Part shown: positions 1-8,924 of the stretch, piece after piece | Position numbering within the stretch: position 1 is the stretch's first letter | Layout of the letters: each line of letters begins with the position of its first letter | NCBI RefSeq assembly: GCF_003003055.1 | Contig: NZ_PVTV01000015.1 | Coordinates: 1 to 64,000 of the forward strand | DNA from: Jezberella montanilacus | GTDB taxonomy: Bacteria > Pseudomonadota > Gammaproteobacteria > Burkholderiales > Burkholderiaceae_B | Length of the DNA: 64,000 nucleotides | Direction of reading: 5' to 3' | Notes under the pieces: generated by a model | Databases searched by the model: none | What the model was told of the DNA's origin: nothing | The model's input: the letters and a program-made list of their open reading frames with translations, nothing else | Translations under genes and position numbers: made by a program

Positions 1-246
1 AAGGAAGTGAGGTTGTTTGTCTATCCAGGTTCATCACAAACCTGAACAGCTTTACTTCCAAACTTCTTTGTGAGCACTTGATTTCGTTAAGCAGCCCAAG
101 AACCTGTTACGGCTCTCGCGCCTGCGCACTCATTCCAAGCGCCCACACTTATCGGTTGTCTAGTTTTTAAAGAACAAGGTATTCGGTACTGCTTGCTTGC
201 TTATCGAGTCGTTTTTGCTTTCGCATTTACTTCTCAACTGAACAGA
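1..246 (-). other. 16S rRNA operon leader, 5' external transcribed part
   Basis: Read on the minus strand, positions 176-162 give TGTTCTTTAAAAACT, a good match to the rrn antitermination boxA. It is followed about 15-35 bases further on by GATAAGTGTGGGC (boxC-like, over 156-141), the usual order in proteobacterial pre-16S leaders. Downstream there is a hairpin CAGGTT/AACCTG (26-44) and a GGAAGT/ACTTCC pairing (3-8 with 54-59). The 16S gene itself would begin to the left of base 1, since no AGAGTTTGATC-like 16S start is inside the window. The leader begins just after the promoter at 253-281. No protein-coding gene is supported in this stretch. Confidence 0.85.
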
Positions 247-252
247 AGCGAG

Positions 253-281
253 ATTATGAAGGATTTTTTTTACCGTGTCAA
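253..281 (-). promoter_or_regulatory. Strong sigma-70 promoter of the rRNA operon
   Basis: On the minus strand a perfect -35 TTGACA (281-276), a 17-base spacer and a -10 CATAAT (258-253) stand about 80 bases before the boxA. The stretch upstream of the -35 is A/T-rich, as in rRNA UP elements. It points away from rng, so the two transcription units diverge. Between 282 and 457 I see only upstream promoter sequence and a weak candidate rng promoter (TAATAT at 408-413 without a good -35). Confidence 0.85.
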
Positions 282-457
282 ATTGTTGCAATCAAACTAT
301 TTTTGTCTTGATCACTGCAATATGGCACTAAATCCTGCACCTGCTATGTACAAAACGCTGCTTGACTCATTACAAGTCAGACACTTCGTTTCAACTGCCA
401 AGCCCGCTAATATAGCATGATTACGACTGCGATAAACAGTAAGCAAAGAAGACAACC

Positions 458-1921
458 ATGATTGAAGACATTCTGATAAACGTGACCCCCTTTGAGACCC
501 GTGTAGCGCTTGTATCTCAGGGTGCGCTACAAGAAGTTCAGTTAGAGCGAAGCATGCAACGCGGGCAGGTTGGCAACATCTATCTGGGTAAAGTGGTTCG
601 GGTATTACCAGGGATGCAAAGCGCATTCGTCGACATCGGCCTTGAGAGAGCTGCCTTCATCCATATTGCTGAACTGCGAGAGAATCGAAGCGAACGCGCT
701 GCTTCCACCGCGCCAACCCCGATTGAGAAGCTCATCTTTGAGGGTCAGAGCTTGCTTGTGCAAGTGATTAAAGATCCACTGGGAACAAAAGGGGCTCGTC
801 TTTCGACTCAGATCAGCATTGCAGGGCGGATGCTCGTGCACCTTCCTCACGATCCTCACATCGGCGTCTCTCAGAAAATTGATTCTGAGAGTGAGAGGCA
901 ATCACTCAGAGATCGCGTAACTGCTCTGATCACCGAGGGCGAGAAAGGTGGGTACATTGTTCGTACACAAGCCGAAGGCGCAACCGATCAAGAGCTTCGT
1001 GCCGATATCGATTACCTGACAACGCTCTGGAAGCTCGTGCAAACCAAGGCAAAAACACTGCCTGCCCCTTCCGTTCTGCACCAAGAGTTAACCCTGGCGC
1101 AGCGAGTCATGCGTGACATGGTGAGACCCGAAACCAATCAGATTTTGGTTGATTCTCGGAGCACGCTTACCGAACTGATCACGTGGGCGAATATTTATAC
1201 CCCCTCGGTAACTGAACGTCTGATTCACTACAGTGCAGAGAGGCCTCTGTTTGATACGGCGAACATTGAAGATGAAATCCAGCGGGCCATGTTGCGTCGT
1301 GTCGATCTCAAATCTGGCGGCTATCTCATCATCGATCAGACCGAGGCGCTGACCACAGTCGACGTCAATACGGGCGGATATGTGGGGGGTCGAAACTTTG
1401 ATGACACGATATTCAAGACCAATCTCGAGGCAACCCATGCGATTGCCAGGCAGTTGAGGCTGCGTAATTTAGGCGGGATTGTGATTATCGATTTCATTGA
1501 CATGGAAGATGCGGGCCATCGCGACTCGGTGCTGGCCGAGCTGAACAAGGCGCTATCGCACGATAGAACCAGAGTTACGGTCAATGGGTTCACACAACTC
1601 GGTTTGGTCGAAATGACTCGTAAACGCACGAGAGACTCTCTTGCACACCAACTCTGCGAGCCATGCCCCACGTGCCAGAGCCGAGGCAGTGTAAGAACCA
1701 ACCAAACAATTTGCTATGAGATCTTGCGTGAAATTCTTCGGGAAGCTCGACAATTCAATCCTAAAGAGTTCCGGATCTTTGCCTCGCAAGGTGTGGTGGA
1801 CTTGTTTCTGGAAGAAGAAAGTCAGCACCTTGCGATGCTGGGCGACTTTATTGGAAAGCGCATCTCACTCGAAGTTGCAACCGGTTATTCACAGGAGCAA
1901 TATGACATTGTCTTGACTTGA
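458..1921 (+). CDS. rng: Ribonuclease G
   Basis: Single-strand endoribonuclease of the RNase E/G family that trims the 5' end of 16S rRNA and decays some mRNAs in the cytoplasm. The 487-residue length matches RNase G rather than the longer RNase E. An S1 RNA-binding domain starts near residue 38 (GNIYLGKVVRVLPGMQSAFV). The two catalytic aspartates of the DNase I-like domain are seen as D302 in VDVNTGG and D345 in IIDFIDM. The zinc-link CPTC (C403, C406) needed for dimerisation is intact. The ATG start matches the family N-terminus MIEDILINV and is preceded by a modest AAGAAGA. It lies divergently beside an rRNA operon leader, a natural substrate. Downstream, 1971-1988 holds only a weak ATCCC/GGGAT hairpin. 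Confidence 0.96.
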   Translation: MIEDILINVTPFETRVALVSQGALQEVQLERSMQRGQVGNIYLGKVVRVLPGMQSAFVDIGLERAAFIHIAELRENRSERAASTAPTPIEKLIFEGQSLLVQVIKDPLGTKGARLSTQISIAGRMLVHLPHDPHIGVSQKIDSESERQSLRDRVTALITEGEKGGYIVRTQAEGATDQELRADIDYLTTLWKLVQTKAKTLPAPSVLHQELTLAQRVMRDMVRPETNQILVDSRSTLTELITWANIYTPSVTERLIHYSAERPLFDTANIEDEIQRAMLRRVDLKSGGYLIIDQTEALTTVDVNTGGYVGGRNFDDTIFKTNLEATHAIARQLRLRNLGGIVIIDFIDMEDAGHRDSVLAELNKALSHDRTRVTVNGFTQLGLVEMTRKRTRDSLAHQLCEPCPTCQSRGSVRTNQTICYEILREILREARQFNPKEFRIFASQGVVDLFLEEESQHLAMLGDFIGKRISLEVATGYSQEQYDIVLT

Positions 1922-2067
1922 AATTGAAAAAGCGTCAACCGAAGGTGAAAAAACAACAAGCACAGTCGATATCCCATAAATAAGGGATTTATCTCCTGTT
2001 ACTCAGTTGGTCAAATGCAGCGTGTGCCGCATAGGCAATGGCATGACTAAATGAGACGGAGTGCGAC

Positions 2068-2316
2068 ATGAAAGTTGATTTTTACCCCAACCCGCAGCAG
2101 TTTTCTAATTTACAGACAAAGAATATTCCCAACGTACCCGATCCGATGGCGGCGAACCAATCGCAGGTTCAGAAAGCAACGATACCGGCAGCACAGGCTG
2201 CTGGCTCGCCTTCAGCGAGCGTTTATCTCAGCGCAGCAGCCAATCACACGGTTGATTTATTACAACAACCAAAGACAGTCACCGGCTACAACGCAAAGGG
2301 CAACGCGATCAGCTAA
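2068..2316 (+). CDS. Small hypothetical protein (82 aa)
   Basis: I do not recognise this protein. It has a good ribosome site (GGAG about 8 bases before ATG) and ends six bases before the converging msbA stop. The product is polar, rich in Ala, Gln, Asn, Ser and Pro, with no cysteine, no signal peptide and no membrane segment, so it is probably a small and partly disordered cytoplasmic protein. The residues after position 50 (SVYLSAAANHTVDLLQQ) could form one short helix. The same DNA also carries an overlapping frame of 138 codons (2075-2491) that runs into msbA and looks like a shadow. Reality rests only on the ribosome site and the tidy fit between neighbours. Confidence 0.5.
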   Translation: MKVDFYPNPQQFSNLQTKNIPNVPDPMAANQSQVQKATIPAAQAAGSPSASVYLSAAANHTVDLLQQPKTVTGYNAKGNAIS

Positions 2317-2321
2317 AGGTT

Positions 2322-4085
2322 CTAGTTCAATCCCATTTGATGCAGATTGCAGTACGCACCGCCCCGGGCAAGTAGCTCTTTATGGGTGCCTTGTTCAAGA
2401 ACGCGCCCACCGTCCATCACGACGATTTTGTCGGCATTTTGAACGGTGGAGAGCCGGTGCGCGATCACTACGGTTGTTCTTCCCTTCATGAGCGTTTCAA
2501 GAGACGCTTGCACCTGACGTTCTGATTCATTGTCCAAAGCTGAGGTCGCTTCATCCAGAATAAGGATCGGTGCATTTTTTATTAACGCTCTTGCAATGGC
2601 CAAGCGTTGACGCTGACCACCCGAGAGACGAGTTGCGTTTTCACCTACCTGGGTATTGATTCCCTGCGGCAGATTATCGACAAAATCAAGCAAATTAGCG
2701 GCTTTCAGTGCTGCGCGGATCTCTGCCTCAGACGCTTCATGCAACGATCCGTAACCCACATTGACTGCAATCGTATCGTCAAACAACACAACATCCTGGC
2801 TGACCAGCGATAGCTGTCTGCGCAAGTTATTTAGACTGAGGTGAGAAATATCATGGCCATCAATTGTGACCAGGCCTGAAAGAGGCAAAACAAAGCGGGG
2901 GAGCATGTTGACGAGTGTTGTCTTGCCGCTCCCCGAGCGACCGACGAGTGCCACCGTTTGACCAGGCTCAACAGATATATTCACCTGATTAAGCGTATTA
3001 GACTCAGCGTCTGGAAAACGATGTGACAGATCTTTGAACTCGATGCGACCTTTCACTGGTGCTGTGAAATCACCCTGCCCGGCTTCAAATTCAGAGGGTT
3101 GATCAATTAAGGTAAAAATACTTTCAGCGGACACCAACATTTTTTGGGTCGCGCTGGATACCTTCGTTAATCTCTTGATAGGATCAAATATCTGCCCAAG
3201 GGCGAACAAGAAGGCAGTGAAACTGCCTATCGTCAGCCCACCGTGTTGAAACTGCCACAAGGCAAACGCGATCACTGTGGCAACTGCAATCGCAGTGATA
3301 ACTTGTGTAATGGGAGTCAAGGCAGCATCGGCCGTTGCAGCACGCATATCAAAACGGCGCAGGCGCCCACTCACATAAGAAAAACGCTCCCGCTCGTACC
3401 GATAGCCATCAAATAATTTAATCACTCGCTGACCGTCAATCGCCTCGTTCACCGTGCGAGTCAATTCTGCATTCATTGAAATGGTTTCACGGTTAATTTT
3501 TCGCAAACGTCTGGTGAATTGCTTTGATATCAAGACTGAGACCGGCATCGTCAAAATGATGATGAGCGTAAGTTGCCAGGACGTCTGCAGCATCAATGAA
3601 ATCATATACACCACGAGGCAAGACTCACGCACAATAGTGGTCAATACGTCCGTAGCAAAGCCAGCGACGTTACCGGCGTCTACTGTGAATCGATTGAGCA
3701 ATCGTCCTGAGTCCCCTTTTTTAAACTCGTGGTCAGGCGTCGTCAAAAGCTTTTCGAACATGTCCCGGCGCATACCCAGCAACACATTATTCGCGGACCA
3801 TGACAATAGGTAATCACTGAAGAAATTGCACACGCCACGCAGGGAAATCAGGCCTACGATTGCCAAAGGCACTTTCCAGATATCCGCACGTTCTGCCGCC
3901 CCCTGGTCGAGCAGGCTTTGCATCCCTGTCACCAACAGGTACTGGGTATACGGCCCGATTGCCATAAAAACGGCAGCGAGCGCGAGACCTTTCCAGTTGG
4001 AACCGACCCTGCTGTAGATACGACGCCACAAATCTTTATGTGTGGGTGGCGCTAGGGGTTTACTGGACGACTGGGGGATGGACAA
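2322..4085 (-). CDS. msbA: Lipid A export ABC transporter, fused permease/ATPase (MsbA type)
   Basis: Flips lipid A-core across the inner membrane using ATP as a homodimer. The 587 residues hold an N-terminal six-helix transmembrane domain (about 30-310) and a C-terminal ATPase: Walker A GRSGSGKTT (382-390), Q-loop Q430, signature LSGGQRQR (487-494), Walker B ILILDE (507-512) and switch His543. The start is a TTG; no ATG gives the expected N-terminus before the first helix. It sits divergent from a GT9 gene and near many LPS genes, which favours lipid A as cargo over drug-export relatives of the same fold. It converges with the small gene on its 3' side. Confidence 0.9.
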   Translation of the reverse strand: MSIPQSSSKPLAPPTHKDLWRRIYSRVGSNWKGLALAAVFMAIGPYTQYLLVTGMQSLLDQGAAERADIWKVPLAIVGLISLRGVCNFFSDYLLSWSANNVLLGMRRDMFEKLLTTPDHEFKKGDSGRLLNRFTVDAGNVAGFATDVLTTIVRESCLVVYMISLMLQTSWQLTLIIILTMPVSVLISKQFTRRLRKINRETISMNAELTRTVNEAIDGQRVIKLFDGYRYERERFSYVSGRLRRFDMRAATADAALTPITQVITAIAVATVIAFALWQFQHGGLTIGSFTAFLFALGQIFDPIKRLTKVSSATQKMLVSAESIFTLIDQPSEFEAGQGDFTAPVKGRIEFKDLSHRFPDAESNTLNQVNISVEPGQTVALVGRSGSGKTTLVNMLPRFVLPLSGLVTIDGHDISHLSLNNLRRQLSLVSQDVVLFDDTIAVNVGYGSLHEASEAEIRAALKAANLLDFVDNLPQGINTQVGENATRLSGGQRQRLAIARALIKNAPILILDEATSALDNESERQVQASLETLMKGRTTVVIAHRLSTVQNADKIVVMDGGRVLEQGTHKELLARGGAYCNLHQMGLN

Positions 4086-4210
4086 GATAATAAAATCCGG
4101 ATGACAAGATGGAAGAATGTTGGGGATTTTACTCGTAGACCAAAGGTATCTTCATCAATTAATTTGGGTTAACTGCTGCTTTGTCGTATCCTTACGCCGT
4201 GCACAATTCA

Positions 4211-5209
4211 ATGACCTCCTCGACGGCCAAGACATCGGCCAGCGCTGACACACAGTCCCCTGTGCTGATTCGTCTCCCGAACTGGGTTGGGGACGTTTGC
4301 ATGAGTCTGCCGGTGCTCGACCTGTTTGAAGCAGCACGGATCCCTTATGCCATCTGCGCACGGAGTTGGGCTCAGCCATTTCTCTCAGGTTTTTCGAACC
4401 AAGGCTTCTGCAAGGTCGAGGGAAAATTACTGAACGACATCAAATCCTTGCGATCGTGGCTTAGCCAGAATCCAGGCTACAAGCGTGCTTTGCTTCTACC
4501 AGACTCGTTATCAAGTGCCCTTGTTTTCAAAGCAGCCGGTTTGCGAAGCGTTGGATATAGAGATGATGGTCGTAGCTTGTTACTCACTCATCCTGTCACA
4601 AAACCCACCACCTCACAACATGCAACACAGTACTGGTTTGCATTGGCCCGTGACGCGCTGAGGATCTGGGGCCTTGACCCTGGGCCATTTGAGTTACCCG
4701 CGCAAATTTCGCTCCGCCTGACCGGTCTGCATACATCTTGCGCTTCGACTGTTTTGTCAGCTCATCAGTTGTTACCTAAAAAATTTATCTTGATCGCACC
4801 CACTGCGACTGGTTTGCACCATGGTCAGATCAAGGTTTGGTCTCACTTTGACGCACTGACGCGAGCGTTACAACAAGCAGGTTATACAGTTGCCATGTGC
4901 CCACCACCCGCTGAACGGGATGCCGCCCGGCTCGCGGCGCCAAGTGCCCTGCTGCTTCCGCCGATGGACTTGGGAGGTTTCGCAGCCTTGGCCCAGTTGG
5001 CGGCTTTGGTCATTTGCAATGACTCGGGGGTCGCTCATATCGCCGCAGCGGTCAATGCAACACAAATCACCATTTTTGGTGTCACGAACCCGGCGCGCAC
5101 TCGACCATGGACGCCGACTAGTATTAATCTTGGACAAACGGGTCAATGGCCATCGACCACCGACGTGATTGACTGTGCAAAAGTTACCCTCAACACGCTA
5201 GTCTCCTGA
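4211..5209 (+). CDS. Glycosyltransferase family 9, heptosyltransferase-like
   Basis: Probable ADP-heptose:LPS heptosyltransferase of the WaaC/WaaF/RfaQ group, adding a heptose to the inner core at the cytoplasmic face. The GT9 hallmarks are RLPNWVGDVCMSLPVL near residue 20, where the acceptor site forms, and NDSGVAHIAAAV in the C-terminal donor domain. I chose the ATG at 4211; the frame is open back to a TTG at 4181, but neither start has a clear ribosome site and the family begins close to the RLPNWVGD motif. It is followed two bases later by the YdcF-like gene, so the two are probably co-transcribed. The exact sugar and linkage cannot be told from sequence. Confidence 0.85.
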   Translation: MTSSTAKTSASADTQSPVLIRLPNWVGDVCMSLPVLDLFEAARIPYAICARSWAQPFLSGFSNQGFCKVEGKLLNDIKSLRSWLSQNPGYKRALLLPDSLSSALVFKAAGLRSVGYRDDGRSLLLTHPVTKPTTSQHATQYWFALARDALRIWGLDPGPFELPAQISLRLTGLHTSCASTVLSAHQLLPKKFILIAPTATGLHHGQIKVWSHFDALTRALQQAGYTVAMCPPPAERDAARLAAPSALLLPPMDLGGFAALAQLAALVICNDSGVAHIAAAVNATQITIFGVTNPARTRPWTPTSINLGQTGQWPSTTDVIDCAKVTLNTLVS

Positions 5210-5211
5210 AT

Positions 5212-5979
5212 TTGTTAACCACAATACAAATCCCCTCTTTGCTACTGTATCCGCCCAACCTCTGCTTGCTTTTACTTGCGGCCGCGGTGGTTCTGGCCTT
5301 AATCCAAAAAAAAAGCAGTGCACTGACACTCGCAGCGATAGGATTATTATGGGTACTGATCTGGTCTTTGCCGATTAGCGCTATTTATTTTGGTGGCCGA
5401 CTCGAGAATAACTATCGCTATCTCGCTGCTGACAAAGCTCAGCTGACAGATGCGATTGTCGTGTTAGGTGGCAACACGCAAAGCAACCGCTCCAACTGGT
5501 TCGAACCCTATAGTCGGCTGACCGCAGTCGATCGAATTGATCGTGCGGCGGAGCTCTATTTTGAAAAGAAGGCACCACACATCATCGTGTCGGGTGGCTC
5601 ACTCGAAGGCCCCATTAGCGAAGCGCACGGCATGGCGCGCGCCTTAAGACAAAAAGGGGTACCTGAAGCGGTGATTGTTTTAGAAAACGACAGCCGCAAC
5701 ACCTACGAAAATGCGCTGTTTAGTCAGAAAATTCTTCAACAGAAGCATTGGACCAGTGTCGCTGTCGTCACCTCAGCCCTGCATATGCCAAGAGCGATTG
5801 CAACGTTTAAAAAACTCGGGATCGAGGCCATACCGAGCAATGTCGCGCCACAGATTGTGATCCCAAGCAATATGCGGTTCAACCCCTGGCTGCCACACAC
5901 TCGAAGCTTGGAAGCCAGTCGCAGCATCATCAAAGAGTACTTCGGTTTATTGGGGTATTGGTTGCGCGGCTGGATTTAA
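5212..5979 (+). CDS. YdcF/ElyC family membrane protein (DUF218)
   Basis: 255-residue protein with two N-terminal membrane helices (about 8-30 and 36-58) followed by a DUF218 domain facing the periplasm. Conserved DUF218 pieces visible are DAIVVLGG, the VSGGS loop, ENDSRNTYENA and VTSALHMPRA. Family members such as E. coli ElyC and SanA affect peptidoglycan and envelope integrity; the reaction is unknown. The start is a TTG two bases after the GT9 stop, suggesting translational coupling. Its last 33 bases overlap, tail to tail, the 3' end of the GT4 gene on the other strand. Confidence 0.82.
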   Translation: MLTTIQIPSLLLYPPNLCLLLLAAAVVLALIQKKSSALTLAAIGLLWVLIWSLPISAIYFGGRLENNYRYLAADKAQLTDAIVVLGGNTQSNRSNWFEPYSRLTAVDRIDRAAELYFEKKAPHIIVSGGSLEGPISEAHGMARALRQKGVPEAVIVLENDSRNTYENALFSQKILQQKHWTSVAVVTSALHMPRAIATFKKLGIEAIPSNVAPQIVIPSNMRFNPWLPHTRSLEASRSIIKEYFGLLGYWLRGWI

Positions 5980-7092
5980 CGCTTGGTTGTAGAGCGTTTC
6001 ATACTGATCTGTGACCTTATCCCACGATAGCCTATCAACTAGCTGAGCACTGTTATGAATGAGTCCCAGTCTGACTGACGGTGAAGTCATCAGTTCCCTG
6101 ATCGCACGACTAATTTCATCGGGTTTGTCTGGTTGCTCAAGTACCCAAGCGTCGAAGCCGTGCGTGACGTATTGTGCAAAACCGCAATAACGGGCATCAC
6201 TGAGCACTACCGGCAACCCGTGAGCCATCGCCTCAAGTGGTGCCATGGCAAAACTGTCGCCCAAGGTTGGGTGTACGTAAAGATCTGCGGCGAAATAGTA
6301 AGGCGAAACGACGGCTGTCGGGCGGACAAAGAGCAATCGTCCGCCAAGTGCCAGCGCATGGCGACGAAGACTATCTTGCAACTCGATCTCTGCGCCGACC
6401 ACCAGAATTTTATAATGTGCTGGTAAGTCGTTTACCGCTTGTAACAAGGTCAACAGCCCTTTGCGAATAGGGTTAAGGGCAACTAGTAAACAAACGATAT
6501 CCCCAACGTCGATACCCAGGTCAGCTCTTGTTTTGTCGCGCGCAGCGTGATTGACCGGCACTTGATCAACACCAGGGGGTATTACCGTAACATTCAAATC
6601 CTGACCGTAGGCTTGCAATAGCTGTACTTTGATCACGGGAGCCACTGCAACGATTTGACGACCAACTTGCCGCACCATGCGAGACGCTTCCAGCCAGAAA
6701 TAGACGGCATTGCGTGGACTAAGCCATTGAAGCACTTGTGCCCATTTGCTACGGCCTCTCAAACGCCGAAACCGCACGGGGCTAACGTGCATGACTTGTA
6801 TCTGCCCTGCTGGGCCATCCATGTTCGAATGCACGATATCAAAACCCTGTGCAGTCAGCTGCTTGGCGCGCATAGCGAAGTGCCAGACCCTGAGCCAACT
6901 TGGCCACCAGCGCGGCCCGAGAATCCTGACTTCCCTGATCGGCAACTGATGATCGAACTCGTGCGCAATCACGGTGACGTCATGATCTCGTGTGAGTAAG
7001 TGTGCGACCAGATCAACGCTATAAGCCTCTGCCCCACCATAACGTCTGCCAAAGCGATCAACCAGAAAAGCGATTCGCAAAGGCTTAGCCAC
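5947..7092 (-). CDS. Glycosyltransferase family 4
   Basis: Last gene of the leftward run that starts at dnaE. The 381-residue GT-B enzyme has the N-terminal acceptor motif GRRYGGAEAYSVDLVAHLL and the C-terminal donor-binding block EAMAHGLPVVLSD with the E-x7-E spacing of retaining GT4 enzymes. It probably adds a hexose or hexosamine to the LPS core at the inner face of the inner membrane. The GTG start overlaps the end of the upstream deacetylase by eight bases, so they are translationally coupled. Donor and acceptor cannot be deduced. The 3' end overlaps the YdcF-like gene. Confidence 0.88.
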   Translation of the reverse strand: MAKPLRIAFLVDRFGRRYGGAEAYSVDLVAHLLTRDHDVTVIAHEFDHQLPIREVRILGPRWWPSWLRVWHFAMRAKQLTAQGFDIVHSNMDGPAGQIQVMHVSPVRFRRLRGRSKWAQVLQWLSPRNAVYFWLEASRMVRQVGRQIVAVAPVIKVQLLQAYGQDLNVTVIPPGVDQVPVNHAARDKTRADLGIDVGDIVCLLVALNPIRKGLLTLLQAVNDLPAHYKILVVGAEIELQDSLRRHALALGGRLLFVRPTAVVSPYYFAADLYVHPTLGDSFAMAPLEAMAHGLPVVLSDARYCGFAQYVTHGFDAWVLEQPDKPDEISRAIRELMTSPSVRLGLIHNSAQLVDRLSWDKVTDQYETLYNQALNPAAQPIPQ

Positions 7093-7813
7093 CGCGTCTG
7101 TCCTCGTGTTGGGTCAGGCATTTCTGAAAGAATCGGATGAGGTGAGTTTGCCGCCAGATTCCCACTCGCCGGAGTGCAAAGCGATCATCTTCCGTGTGCG
7201 CCAAGCCACGCTCGGTCGTCGTCGCGTTGGTGTAACCAGCAGCACACGCCATGCTTGCATGCTCTGACCGATAGTCGCCGTAGGGATAGCAAAACGCAGT
7301 GACTGTCTGATTAATCGTTTGTTCGAGTACTCGTTTGGATTCGGTTATTTGATAAAGAGCCTGTTTGTCTGAAATCTCAGTCAGGTGAACATGGTCAAGC
7401 GTGTGCGATCCCACTTCTTGCCCGCTCTGAGCCCACGTACGAACTTCGTCAGCGGTCATGAGATCGGCTGAGGGGACATTTTTCGCCTGATCCCAGCTAT
7501 TGGAGCCACCGAACTGGTTCGCGACAAAATAATTCGTTGAGGTGAAGCCTAACTTTGTTAAAACAGGCAAGGCATTAATCAATACATTGCGATAGCCATC
7601 GTCAAACGTAATGCCGAATACTTTCCCGTGGCGCTCGCCAGACAGATAGGGCAACAGGTCTTGCATGCTGAGTCCCTGATAACCCAGTCGCGACATCCAC
7701 GTCATCTGCCTGGCAAAGCTAGCGGGATGAACTGTCAGACTGCGAAAATTAGTGCCTCTGGGCGCTGGTTGAGCAATCTGGTGATACATCAGGACGGGAA
7801 TGGGTCGGCGCAT
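7085..7813 (-). CDS. Polysaccharide deacetylase family protein (NodB-like), first copy
   Basis: Carbohydrate esterase family 4 fold of 242 residues. The metal-binding and catalytic motifs are present: TFDDG (D71, D72), SHTLDH (H137, H141) and FCYPYGDY (about 174-181). It has no signal peptide, so it probably works in the cytoplasm or at the inner membrane on an N-acetylated sugar of the nascent core. It lies between two GT4 genes, ten bases after one and overlapping the other, which fits removal of an acetyl group from a GlcNAc-type residue just added by a neighbour. A second deacetylase occurs at 9670-10518; the two share only family motifs by eye. Confidence 0.87.
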   Translation of the reverse strand: MRRPIPVLMYHQIAQPAPRGTNFRSLTVHPASFARQMTWMSRLGYQGLSMQDLLPYLSGERHGKVFGITFDDGYRNVLINALPVLTKLGFTSTNYFVANQFGGSNSWDQAKNVPSADLMTADEVRTWAQSGQEVGSHTLDHVHLTEISDKQALYQITESKRVLEQTINQTVTAFCYPYGDYRSEHASMACAAGYTNATTTERGLAHTEDDRFALRRVGIWRQTHLIRFFQKCLTQHEDRRGG

Positions 7814-7823
7814 GCTATTTAGG

Positions 7824-8924
7824 TCAGGTGTTGTAAACCGCTAAGGTTTCAGTCACAAATCTATTCAGGTTGAAGTCTTCTAGCGCTTTAATTCTTGCAC
7901 GTTGCCCCATGGTTTTTAACAAGGTACTGTCGGATGCAAGGCCGCTAAGAATCTCGGCAATCGCACTCGAGTCTCGAACCGGCACAATCCAGCCTTCTTC
8001 ACGATCTGTTAAGTTCTCGGGCAAACCGCCCACTCGGGTAACGATAACCGGAAGTCCCTGTGACATTAACTCGCGACAAGCGAAAGATAGCGCTTCTCGA
8101 TAAGACAATACAAACCCCAGGTCGCACGCAGCCAGCCAGGGACGGACATCATCGACCAAACCGGGAAAGCTGAAGTGCTTCTCAACGCCAATAATCTCGA
8201 GACGGGCTATTTGATCAACAGAAGGCGGATCCCCAATGACGATCACGTGAAAACGCTTGCGCATTGCAGGACTCAACAGGGCTAGCGCACCGGCAAGATC
8301 CAGCCAGCCTTTGTCATCGTCAGTTCCGCCTGAGCTACCTAAAACGATTTGATGTTCGGCCTCGGGCGTGAGATGCTGTGCGCGAAAGGATGCGTAATCA
8401 CTCTCGCTTGCGGGTGCGAAATAAGCGGTATCGATGCCATGACGAACAGTCTTGACGGGATGCCTACGGTATGGCGACCTGAGCAAAATATCCGAAACAA
8501 ACTGACTCACCCCAATCGTGGCGTGCGTCGCGAGAATCGAGCGGATCCAATTACCGACACTATTGATCTTGTGGTCATTGTGCTTAGTGAGGATGACACG
8601 AGGCTTTGATGAAAGGCCCATGGTCGCCAACATGACCAACTTGTGATCGCTTGAACCGTTGACGTGGATGACATCAAAGCCTTGTTCTTTAATTAACCGT
8701 CTCAAGACTTTGCAAGGCGCTGAAAGTTCGGTTACTCGCCCCGGAAAAAACATATCAACTCGCTTAACGCCTGAGATCTCAGCTGCATAGCGATACAGAC
8801 GACTGGAGCCTGGTGTTGCCAGTGTGATCTCGTGGGACTCGCTCAAGCCTCGCATCAAATTCATGATGTAGGTGACGTGTCCTCCCCCATTTCTAGGATG
8901 GAAGTTGGTGTAGAGGATTTTCAA
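7824..8924 (-). CDS. Glycosyltransferase family 4
   Basis: 366-residue GT-B enzyme with the glycine-rich acceptor loop NFHPRNGGGHVTYIMNL at the N-terminus and the GT4 donor block EALSFACRELMSQGLPVIVT near residue 285. The start is a TTG overlapping the stop of the preceding GT2 gene as TTGA, so it depends on coupled translation. It probably extends the LPS core oligosaccharide in the cytoplasm. The sugar specificity is unknown. Confidence 0.88.
   Translation of the reverse strand: MKILYTNFHPRNGGGHVTYIMNLMRGLSESHEITLATPGSSRLYRYAAEISGVKRVDMFFPGRVTELSAPCKVLRRLIKEQGFDVIHVNGSSDHKLVMLATMGLSSKPRVILTKHNDHKINSVGNWIRSILATHATIGVSQFVSDILLRSPYRRHPVKTVRHGIDTAYFAPASESDYASFRAQHLTPEAEHQIVLGSSGGTDDDKGWLDLAGALALLSPAMRKRFHVIVIGDPPSVDQIARLEIIGVEKHFSFPGLVDDVRPWLAACDLGFVLSYREALSFACRELMSQGLPVIVTRVGGLPENLTDREEGWIVPVRDSSAIAEILSGLASDSTLLKTMGQRARIKALEDFNLNRFVTETLAVYNT

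Noticed and set aside
1-190. Could be a small RNA or tRNA region on the plus strand
   Set aside because: boxA/boxC order and the strong promoter point to the minus-strand rrn leader; no tRNA arms found.
2075-2491. Plus-strand frame of 138 codons
   Set aside because: Overlaps the better supported 82-codon frame and then runs antisense into the C-terminus of msbA; rich in Arg and Ser as in shadow frames.
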